11,951 bases of DNA from Armatimonadota bacterium (GTDB lineage Bacteria > Armatimonadota > Fimbriimonadia > Fimbriimonadales > ATM1), in NCBI GenBank assembly GCA_003695835.1, contig RFHN01000050.1, forward strand, positions 1 through 11,951, read 5' to 3'. The translations under genes and the position numbers were made by a program. The notes beneath the pieces were generated by a model. That model was not told where the DNA came from, did no database searches, and saw only the letters and a list, made by a program, of their open reading frames with translations. Below, piece after piece: positions 6,671 to 11,951 of the stretch (the stretch's first letter is position 1; each line of letters opens with the position of its first letter).

Positions 6671-6991
6671 TTCTTTGGATTTGTGGCTTTTTGGGCGCCT
6701 ACCGTTTGGTCGGTCTGAGCGCCCAAATCGTTCGCCGCGAAGGTGTTGGAAGGGTGAAGCGGGTCGGACCCGTCGGAGAGGTCGGACGAGGCCGGCCGCG
6801 GCGAAAGAAGACGGATGGAGAGTGCCGAGCGGTCAGTTCGCTGCGCCAGGATCCACAGCGTTAGGCGGCTGAAGCCAAACGCGTGGGTGCTCGGGCAGAC
6901 AGGGCACGCGAAGGCAAGGCCGTAAAGGGACACGAGAATCCCCCCCCGCACAAATGCGGTACATTCGCTCGGTCCAGGCTGTTGCAGCCAT
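6652..6991 (-). CDS. ORF X: small secreted or membrane protein, frame broken at a G8 tract
   Basis: A strong Shine-Dalgarno (CGGAGG, 5 nt spacing) precedes the ATG at 6991, which opens MAATAWTERMYRICAGG. The frame then hits eight Gs (plus-strand C8 at 6940-6947). As written, it leaves the good frame there. With one G fewer, it continues as ILVSLYGLAFACPVCPSTHA and on to a TGA that overlaps the A1 start (ATGA), giving 112 residues. The joined product has a basic N-terminus and a hydrophobic core ending AFA, like a signal peptide or single helix, then a CPVCP motif. The C-terminal part is polar and unremarkable, and its last codons contain the A1 ribosome site. The downstream frame alone could start at GTG 6951, but without a ribosome site. 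It may be a sequencing error, a pseudogene, a phase-variable gene or a slippage site. No family is recognised. Confidence 0.55.
6940..6947. repeat. Homopolymer C8 (G8 on the coding strand) inside ORF X
   Basis: This is a run of eight identical bases near the 5' end of ORF X, at the exact point where the reading frame changes. Such tracts are prone to slippage and to base-calling error. Confidence 0.9.
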
Positions 6992-7012
6992 GTTTTCCTC
7001 CGTTTTTTCTCC

Positions 7013-7050
7013 CGTGTTTGTTCTTACCCTTAGACGTATCAAGTTGTCAA
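7013..7050 (-). promoter_or_regulatory. Candidate promoter of the X-A1-A2-B1-B2 cassette
   Basis: On the minus strand, a perfect -35 TTGACA (7045-7050) is followed after 18 nt by TAAGAA, which matches the -10 consensus at only 3 of 6 positions. Initiation would fall just below this, near position 7015-7020, some 25-30 nt before the ORF X ATG. The -35 is convincing and the -10 weak. The site lies about 100 nt downstream of the feoB stop. Confidence 0.5.
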
Positions 7051-7154
7051 GGGTTTCTTCTTTCTATTTTGCCTGACTGGACGGTTTCCTGCACGGATTA
7101 AGTTCGTTCGTTAGCACAATTCACTTCATCGGCTCGGCCTGCGCCCCGCCCGGG

Positions 7155-9095
7155 CTATCCGCCCCAACCCAAGAGGCGCGCGGTTTGGGCGACCAAGAAG
7201 CACACCAGGAACGCGATGCCCAGGGGCAGCAGCGCCGAAACGAGCGTCCACTTCTTGCTGCCGGTCTCTTTGAAGATCGTCCAGAGTGTCGTGGAACAGG
7301 GGTTGTGGAGCAGGGAGAACAGCATGAGGCAGACGGCGGTGAGGACCGTCCAACCGTGGTCCACTACGAGGAGCTGTTGGAGCTGCTGGGTGCTCTCGAT
7401 TTCGATGAGCTTGTTGTAGTTCATGTAAGCCATCAGCATGGTGGGGACGACGACTTCGTTGGCGGGGATGGCGACGATGTAGGCGAGCAGGATGACTCCG
7501 TCGAGGCCGATCAGTCTGCCGAGCGGGTCGAGGAATTGGACGATCGCTTGGAGGAGCGTCGCGTCGCCGACGGAGACGTTAGCGAGGATCCAAGCGAGGC
7601 CTCCCGCCGGCGCGGCGATGACGACGGCTCGCCAAAGGACGAAGAGAGTGCGATCCAACAGAGAGGTATAGAGGATGCGGAGCAGCTGGGGCTTTCGGTA
7701 GGGCGGGAGTTCGAGCACGAAGGCGGAAGCCGCGCCCTTGAGCGCCGTCTTTGTCAGCCCGAACGAGACGAGGAGGGTAACGAAGAATCCGAGAAGGACG
7801 ACCCCGACGAGCGTCCCCGCGCCGACGAGCGCGCCGACGGAGGGCGGGAAGGCGGCGGCGATGAACACTGTAGCGAGAAGGATCAGCGTCGGCCACCTGC
7901 CGTTGCACGGCATGAAGTTGTTGGTGATAATGGCGATGAGACGCTCGCGCGGCGAGTCAATGATGCGCGTGGAGATGACGCCGGCGGCGTTGCAGCCGAA
8001 GCCCATGGCCATCGTGAGCGCCATCTTGCCGTTTGCGCCGACTTTGCGAAATACTCGGTCGAGGCTGAAGGCGACGCGGGGGAGGTATCCCAGGTCCTCG
8101 AGCAGGGTGAACGCCGGGAAGAAGATCGCCATCGGCGGGAGCATGACGGAGACGACCCAAGCCAACCCTCGGTAGACGCCTTCGATCAGGAAGCCGGTGA
8201 GCCAGGCGGGCGCTCCGATCGCGTTCATTCCGATCAGGAGCTTCTCTTCCACCCAGAAAAGCCCGTCGGCGAGAAGAGAGGACGGCACGTTGGCTCCGGC
8301 GATCGTGAGCCAGAAGATCGCTGCAAGCAGCAGAAGCATCACGGGAAAGCCGACCGCCTTGGAGGTGAGGATTCGGTCGAGGATGCGGTCGAGTCGCCGC
8401 GCGGATCCGGAGGTCCGGACGCATCGCGCGGCGATCCGCTCGGCTTCGGCGAAGGTGGCGCGGACGATGCGGTCCTTTTCGGCGGGATCCGCGGCGAAGA
8501 ACTCTCGCACCTCTTCTCGTCGGCTCGCCTCGTCGAGCCCTGGTTGATGGGCGACCTTGGCGATCGCCGCAACGAGTCGCTCCAGTCCTTTCCGGCGCAC
8601 GGCGACCGTGGGTACGACCGGCACGCCGAGCTCCTCTTCGAGGGCTTTGGCGTCCACTTCGATTCCGTTGCGCTCCGCCTCGTCCATGAGGTTCAGGCAG
8701 ACGACGACGCGGCGCGTGAGGCGGAGCACCTGTAGTACGAGGTTGAGGTTTCTTTCGAGGCTGGTGGCATCCACGACAACGACGACGACGTCCGGCTCGC
8801 CTTCGACGAGAAAGTCTCGCGCGATCTCTTCGTCGGTGGTTCTCGCCAGAAGCGAGTAGGTTCCGGGAAGGTCAATCAGGTGATACTTTTCGCCTTGGAA
8901 GGAGAAGGAACCTTCGGCGCGCGTGACGGTCTTGCCCGGCCAGTTGCCGGTGTGTTGCCGAAGGCCGGTTAGCGCGTTGAAGACGGTGCTCTTGCCGGTG
9001 TTCGGGTTGCCCGCGAGCGCGACCACCAGTTCGCTCTCGGGCACTTCATATTTCGCCCGCCCTGGTTTGACCTTCTGTTCAATCGTTTTTGCCAT
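7155..9095 (-). CDS. feoB: Ferrous iron transporter FeoB
   Basis: This 646-residue inner-membrane Fe(II) transporter has an N-terminal GTPase. The G-protein motifs are G1 GNPNTGKS (29-36), switch I around GNWPGKTVT (50-58), G3 DLPG (75-78) and G4 NLMD (135-138). A helical linker runs to about 245, and multiple transmembrane helices follow from about 247 to the end. Channel motifs include GFGCN (365-369), NNFMPCNGR (392-400) and HNPCSTTL (597-604), which place conserved cysteines at 368, 397 and 600. The FMPCNGR form resembles clostridial and Thermotoga-type FeoB rather than the E. coli type. The start overlaps feoA by 17 nt. Last gene of the dtxR-feoA-feoB operon; no feoC was seen. No clear terminator follows, so read-through into the downstream cassette is possible. 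Confidence 0.97.
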   Translation of the reverse strand: MAKTIEQKVKPGRAKYEVPESELVVALAGNPNTGKSTVFNALTGLRQHTGNWPGKTVTRAEGSFSFQGEKYHLIDLPGTYSLLARTTDEEIARDFLVEGEPDVVVVVVDATSLERNLNLVLQVLRLTRRVVVCLNLMDEAERNGIEVDAKALEEELGVPVVPTVAVRRKGLERLVAAIAKVAHQPGLDEASRREEVREFFAADPAEKDRIVRATFAEAERIAARCVRTSGSARRLDRILDRILTSKAVGFPVMLLLLAAIFWLTIAGANVPSSLLADGLFWVEEKLLIGMNAIGAPAWLTGFLIEGVYRGLAWVVSVMLPPMAIFFPAFTLLEDLGYLPRVAFSLDRVFRKVGANGKMALTMAMGFGCNAAGVISTRIIDSPRERLIAIITNNFMPCNGRWPTLILLATVFIAAAFPPSVGALVGAGTLVGVVLLGFFVTLLVSFGLTKTALKGAASAFVLELPPYRKPQLLRILYTSLLDRTLFVLWRAVVIAAPAGGLAWILANVSVGDATLLQAIVQFLDPLGRLIGLDGVILLAYIVAIPANEVVVPTMLMAYMNYNKLIEIESTQQLQQLLVVDHGWTVLTAVCLMLFSLLHNPCSTTLWTIFKETGSKKWTLVSALLPLGIAFLVCFLVAQTARLLGWGG

Positions 9096-9327
9096 TTTCG
9101 TGTCCGTTCTCGATCAGGATGGTGGCGGCGTCGGGTCTGCGCAGGGCGATCAGGGCGCCTCGAACCTCGTAGGCGACGGGGTCGCCGAGTGGGCTGATCA
9201 GGCTCGCACGGACGCGCGTTCCCGGGACGATGCCGAGGTCCTGAAGGCGCTCCCGCGTGAGACCGGTCGAGGTGAGTTCCACGACGGTGGCCTCTTCTCC
9301 GGGCTTGAGGTCAGCGAGCGTTTTCAT
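9079..9327 (-). CDS. feoA: FeoA-type SH3-like protein
   Basis: This 82-residue cytoplasmic protein assists FeoB in ferrous iron uptake. It has the standard length and pattern of FeoA: an opening LADLKPGEEATVVEL (4-18), the central RERLQDLGIVPGTRV (25-39), the turn SPLGDPVAYEV (45-55) and the closing GALIALRRPDA (57-67). The ATG at 9327 has AGAGGA a few nt upstream, lies inside the end of the regulator gene (17-nt overlap), and the feoA end overlaps feoB by another 17 nt, so translation of the three is tightly linked. In many DtxR regulators a FeoA-like SH3 domain is fused at the C-terminus; here the regulator lacks it and FeoA is separate. A last short Asn/Gly/His-rich tail (72-82) looks unstructured. 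Confidence 0.95.
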   Translation of the reverse strand: MKTLADLKPGEEATVVELTSTGLTRERLQDLGIVPGTRVRASLISPLGDPVAYEVRGALIALRRPDAATILIENGHENGKND

Positions 9328-9730
9328 GTTTCCTCTTGGGTGGGATGGGGCTGCCGTGCGGGCACTCGGTCGGGTGCCCCATGAGTTCCGCGATCCTGTC
9401 TTCGAATCGTTCGCTGATATGATGTTCGAGGATCTCCGCCTCTTCGTGCACGTGGTCGGGATCGAAGCCGAGGTGCTCGACGAGGTACCGCTCCAACAGG
9501 CGGTGGTGGCGCACCATCTGCTCGGCGATCCTTTCGCCCTTCGAAGTGAGGCGGACGCCGTAATATTTGCGGTGCTGTACCAGATTGTCGCGACTCAGCG
9601 TTCGGAGCATCTTGCTCACCGCGGCGGGAGTCACTTCGAGGCGATCCGCGATCGCCTGAGTGCTGACCGGCTCGCCGCGGCCGAGGTGGTAGATCGCTTT
9701 CAGGTAGTCCTCGATGGAGGGGCTGCTCAC
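9311..9730 (-). CDS. DtxR/MntR-family metal-dependent transcriptional regulator
   Basis: This 139-residue repressor has a winged helix (about 5-65) with recognition segment STQAIADRLEVTPAAVSKML (23-42), and a dimerisation/metal domain (about 66-128). Likely metal ligands by alignment to DtxR and B. subtilis MntR are Asp8, His76, Glu80, His95, Glu99, Glu102 and His103. Residue 11 is Lys where MntR has Glu. PTECPHGSPIP (120-130) is a family hallmark. No C-terminal SH3 domain is present. Leading an operon with feoA and feoB, it most probably senses Fe(II), though Mn(II) is possible given the MntR-like Glu99. The start is GTG at 9730; the Shine-Dalgarno is poor, and the promoter places initiation near the GTG itself. 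A palindrome over the -10 suggests autoregulation. Confidence 0.92.
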   Translation of the reverse strand: MSSPSIEDYLKAIYHLGRGEPVSTQAIADRLEVTPAAVSKMLRTLSRDNLVQHRKYYGVRLTSKGERIAEQMVRHHRLLERYLVEHLGFDPDHVHEEAEILEHHISERFEDRIAELMGHPTECPHGSPIPPKRKHENAR

Positions 9731-9736
9731 GACTCT

Positions 9737-9766
9737 ATTTTAACCAAGGCTAAAACTCCCTGTCAA
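9737..9766 (-). promoter_or_regulatory. Promoter of the dtxR-feoA-feoB operon
   Basis: On the minus strand, TTGACA (9761-9766) matches the -35 consensus perfectly and is followed after 18 nt by TAAAAT (9737-9742), 5 of 6 with TATAAT. Initiation about 7 nt downstream would fall at or next to the GTG at 9730, predicting a leaderless or nearly leaderless mRNA. Confidence 0.8.
9738..9755. promoter_or_regulatory. Putative DtxR/MntR-type operator
   Basis: TTTTAACCAAGGCTAAAA is an 18-bp imperfect palindrome (7 of 9 pairs match) covering most of the -10 and part of the spacer. AT-rich arms around a CC/GG core are the style of DtxR/IdeR/MntR boxes. Binding here would block the polymerase, consistent with metal-dependent autorepression; the protein-site link is inferred. 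Confidence 0.65.
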
Positions 9767-9788
9767 GGGGCGGGCTGGAAAAGGCTGC

Positions 9789-9828
9789 AAAAAAGAGAGG
9801 CGCCCCGCCGTCCTCGGCGGAGCGCCTC
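9789..9828 (-). terminator. Rho-independent terminator of the metalloprotease gene
   Basis: On the minus strand, a 14-bp stem (GAGGCGCTCCGCCG with CGGCGGGGCGCCTC, one T-G pair) and loop AGGA are followed by TC and six Ts. It sits 14 nt after the protease stop and isolates that gene from the Feo operon promoter. Confidence 0.92.
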
Positions 9829-9842
9829 TTCGGGTTTCGGGA

Positions 9843-11951
9843 TTACGGAGTTACCGTAATCGCCTGACTCTTGATCGCGTACCGAGACGCGCGCACCGTA
9901 ACCTGCTTCGTCGAAGTTACGGGCGAGGTGTTGATCGTGAAGTTCGCCGTGGTCGCGCCGGCCGGCACGGTTACGGTGCTCGGGACCTGCACAACCGACG
10001 GGTTCAGCGACACGAGCGTCACGACCGCACCTCCCGCGGGCGCCGGGCCGTTCAGGGTGACGGTTCCCGTCGTCGAGTTACCGCCTTGTACGGTTCGCGG
10101 ATTGACGACGAACGAGAAGAGGCTCGGCGTCTGGACGGTCAGGTCGGCGAACGCGGACGACGTGCCGAAGCTCGCGGTGATGCGCGCGTTCTGCGTGCTG
10201 GAGGTGGGCGTCGTCGTTACGGTGAAGTTCGCCGAGGTCGCGCCTCCGGGCACGTTGATCGTGGCTGGGACGCTTGCGACCGCCGGATTGCTCGATGAGA
10301 GGTTGATCGTCGCTCCGCTGTCCGGGATCGGCGGATCGAAGACGACCGTTCCAGTCGAGGAAGTGCCTCCGACGACGTTGTTCGGATCGAGGGTGACCGA
10401 ACGGATGGTGATCGGGTGGACGACGACGATCAGCTCGCGCGTGAAGACGCCGTGGGTCGCCGTCAACGTAACCACCGTATCCGAAGAGACCGGGTTGCTG
10501 GAGACTGTGAACGTCACGGTCGAGCTTCCTGCCGGCACGGTCACGTTTGCGGGCATGTTGATGATGCCCGGGTGACTGTTCGTGAAGGTAACGACCTCGC
10601 CTCCGCCTCCCGCGATGCTGTTGAGCGTTACGCGGACTGTCGGCGAGAATCCGCCGACGAACTCGACGGGCGTGAACGTGAACTGCGTGATGTCCGGCAC
10701 GGGCGGCGCGGGCAGGTTGTGCGCCGTGAAGCCCTCGTTGATTTCCGCGTAGTTCGGCGTTCCGTTCATGATGTCGCCGTCGTCGTCGTCGAGCGTGAGG
10801 ACGTCAATGGTAATGTCCGGATCGATCGCGGGCGGGCTCATCAAGATGAGATTGAGATACAGATAGCGGGCGAGGTCGAGCGCCGGATTGTTGCCCCACT
10901 TCGCCTTCAGGCCGACGAGCGTGTCGTAGAACGCGCCGCAGATGACCTGTCCGCACTGGTGCGAGCCGCCGTTGCAGGGGTACTGCTCGTTCGAGGTCGA
11001 GCAGTTTCGCACGTGGTTGCCCGGGCCGGCGAAGTCTCGTCCGATGATCGGATCATCGAGAAGAAGCATCGAGGTGATGTCCGCGACGCCTTCGTGGAAG
11101 TCGCCCGTCGGATTCAGGTGGCCGGACGCGACGATGTGGTGTCCATACTCGTGATACACGACCGACGAGTACGCGGTGTTAACGCATCCGCCGCTCGCCC
11201 GGAAGAAGTTGATCGAAGACCCGTTATAGAACGCGTTGCAGGAGCTATCAATGTTCACATTCGCAGGCATCTGAATATCAATCCCCGGATAGGCCGGGTT
11301 GATCGCCTTCGCAAAGTTGTGAACGATCTCCGTGTGCAGGAACGCATTCACTTGAGCCGTGATATGCTCCTCCTGCGACTGATTGAAGATCAGCGAGAAA
11401 GGCAGCGACGCCTGTTGGCTCGCGAACAGAACCTCGTCCCGTCCTTCCACATCCACCGCCTTCGCCCAGCGGCCGCGGAGGTGAGCGCGCGCGCTCACGA
11501 TCAGGCGGCCGTCAATCGGGAAGGCGACGTTGCCCGAGGCGTCCGTGAATCGCCCGCCCGTCGGCGGCACGAGAACCTCCAATCCGGGCATCGGGCCGAT
11601 CACAGGCGGATTCGAAGGCGTGTCCGGCGCCGTCCCAGGCGTTCGGAACCCTTGCACGTTGATGATGAAATCGTCGAAATAATAGATCTCGCTCTTCGTT
11701 TCGAGGATACGTCCGCTTACGGCGTCCACGAAGTAGCGGTTCCTCACCGGATTCTGCAGGTTCTCGTTGTCCACGATCACCATCCACGCGTACGCGGATG
11801 CAAAACCGTCCGACCAGATGACGTACTCCGGCTCGGTGGCGCTGCGGGCGTCGGGGACCTGAGCCAGAGCGATCTCGAGCGCGCGGTCCGCGGAGATCGT
11901 TCTCGTGGGCGCGGCAGAGGGGACGGGCTTGGTCGAGGGCACTACCAGCAC
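9843..11951 (-). CDS. Secreted zinc metalloprotease with FTP-like propeptide and three Ig-like repeats (5' end missing)
   Basis: 702 codons are present, with the beginning (signal peptide and first part) beyond the window. Visible order, numbered from the first in-window codon: an FTP/PepSY-like propeptide end (about 18-90, including AYAWMVIVDNE and RYFVDAVSGRILE), a linker, then a gluzincin domain. HEYGHH (267-272) supplies two zinc histidines and the base Glu268; FHEGVADITSM (285-295) supplies the probable third ligand Glu287. Pairs of cysteines occur around 317-338. DDDDGDIMNGTPNY (388-401) ends the catalytic part and may bind calcium. Three Ig-like repeats follow (about 420-512, 514-606, 609-702), sharing a VPAGATTANFT-like motif. 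It resembles M4/M36-type proteases, but the 15-residue gap between His271 and Glu287 is shorter than in thermolysin. It is probably cell-surface or extracellular. The GTG at 11951 is not credited as a start. Confidence 0.85.
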   Translation of the reverse strand: MLVVPSTKPVPSAAPTRTISADRALEIALAQVPDARSATEPEYVIWSDGFASAYAWMVIVDNENLQNPVRNRYFVDAVSGRILETKSEIYYFDDFIINVQGFRTPGTAPDTPSNPPVIGPMPGLEVLVPPTGGRFTDASGNVAFPIDGRLIVSARAHLRGRWAKAVDVEGRDEVLFASQQASLPFSLIFNQSQEEHITAQVNAFLHTEIVHNFAKAINPAYPGIDIQMPANVNIDSSCNAFYNGSSINFFRASGGCVNTAYSSVVYHEYGHHIVASGHLNPTGDFHEGVADITSMLLLDDPIIGRDFAGPGNHVRNCSTSNEQYPCNGGSHQCGQVICGAFYDTLVGLKAKWGNNPALDLARYLYLNLILMSPPAIDPDITIDVLTLDDDDGDIMNGTPNYAEINEGFTAHNLPAPPVPDITQFTFTPVEFVGGFSPTVRVTLNSIAGGGGEVVTFTNSHPGIINMPANVTVPAGSSTVTFTVSSNPVSSDTVVTLTATHGVFTRELIVVVHPITIRSVTLDPNNVVGGTSSTGTVVFDPPIPDSGATINLSSSNPAVASVPATINVPGGATSANFTVTTTPTSSTQNARITASFGTSSAFADLTVQTPSLFSFVVNPRTVQGGNSTTGTVTLNGPAPAGGAVVTLVSLNPSVVQVPSTVTVPAGATTANFTINTSPVTSTKQVTVRASRYAIKSQAITVTP
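9846..10694 (-). repeat. Three tandem Ig-like domain repeats in the metalloprotease
   Basis: Three units of about 93-95 codons lie at roughly 10416-10694, 10131-10412 and 9846-10130. Each runs from a start such as FSFVVNPRTVQGGNSTTGTV through a (N/H)P... core to a VP(A/G)G..(T/S)..FT strand and a closing beta strand. Units 2 and 3 are more alike than either is to unit 1. Confidence 0.8.

Noticed and set aside
4602..6991. Methylamine-dehydrogenase-like system (Cys-rich small subunit plus CPVC membrane protein)
   Set aside because: The loose likeness rests on cysteine richness only. The CSCC-type core, the tryptophylquinone tryptophans and a recognisable large subunit are absent.
7050..7154. 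feoB terminator or small RNA in the gap after feoB
   Set aside because: No hairpin with T-tract or conserved fold could be seen by eye in this stretch.
7185..8735. 516-codon open frame on the plus strand
   Set aside because: It is antisense to feoB, is extremely rich in Glu, Asp, Gly and Arg as expected for the complement of GC-rich coding DNA, and shows no domain motif.
9871..10575. Plus-strand 234-codon frame
   Set aside because: It is antisense to the Ig-like repeats of the metalloprotease and mirrors their repeat pattern.
9846..10694. CRISPR or DNA satellite array
   Set aside because: The periodicity is about 280 nt, is protein-level and diverged, and lies inside an open coding frame.

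Overview
The window looks like bacterial chromosome of fairly high GC, read from both strands. Tat-type DUF1800/DUF1501 proteins, a secreted metalloprotease with repeated Ig-like domains and a clostridial/Thermotoga-like FeoB are compatible with Armatimonadota (Fimbriimonadia-like) or another deep-branching environmental group. This placement is inferred from style, not proven. No tRNA, rRNA, CRISPR array, insertion sequence or phage gene was seen.

Layout. At the left edge lies the 5' end of purF (minus strand). Divergent from it is a plus-strand operon at 575-4530: a four-helix membrane protein, a Tat/lipobox DUF1800 protein, a Tat DUF1501 protein and a membrane-anchored PIG-L (LmbE) deacetylase. 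A perfect hairpin at 4565-4590 separates this operon from everything to its right, which is all on the minus strand.

The most unusual part is 4602-6991 (minus), a tightly packed five-ORF cassette. From upstream to downstream, X is a 112-codon ORF broken by a run of eight Gs. A1 (196 aa) and A2 (132 aa) are a secreted protein and a cysteine-rich secreted protein. B1 (194 aa) and B2 (142 aa) are diverged copies of A1 and A2. Stops and starts touch or overlap (ATGA, TAATATG), there is a TTGACA promoter element in front, and a hairpin follows. The signal-peptide coding block of A1 and B1 is 93% identical over 100 nt although the mature proteins are far apart. No known function was recognised for this family.

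Upstream of the cassette on the same strand is a clear ferrous-iron operon: a DtxR/MntR-type regulator, feoA and feoB, each overlapping the next by 17 nt. It has a strong TTGACA-N18-TAAAAT promoter and a palindromic operator over the -10. The start codon sits about where transcription should begin, so the mRNA may be leaderless. A rho-independent terminator (9789-9828) closes the last gene, a partial secreted zinc metalloprotease with an FTP/PepSY-like propeptide, an HEYGH motif and three C-terminal Ig-like repeats. Its 5' end lies beyond the right edge.
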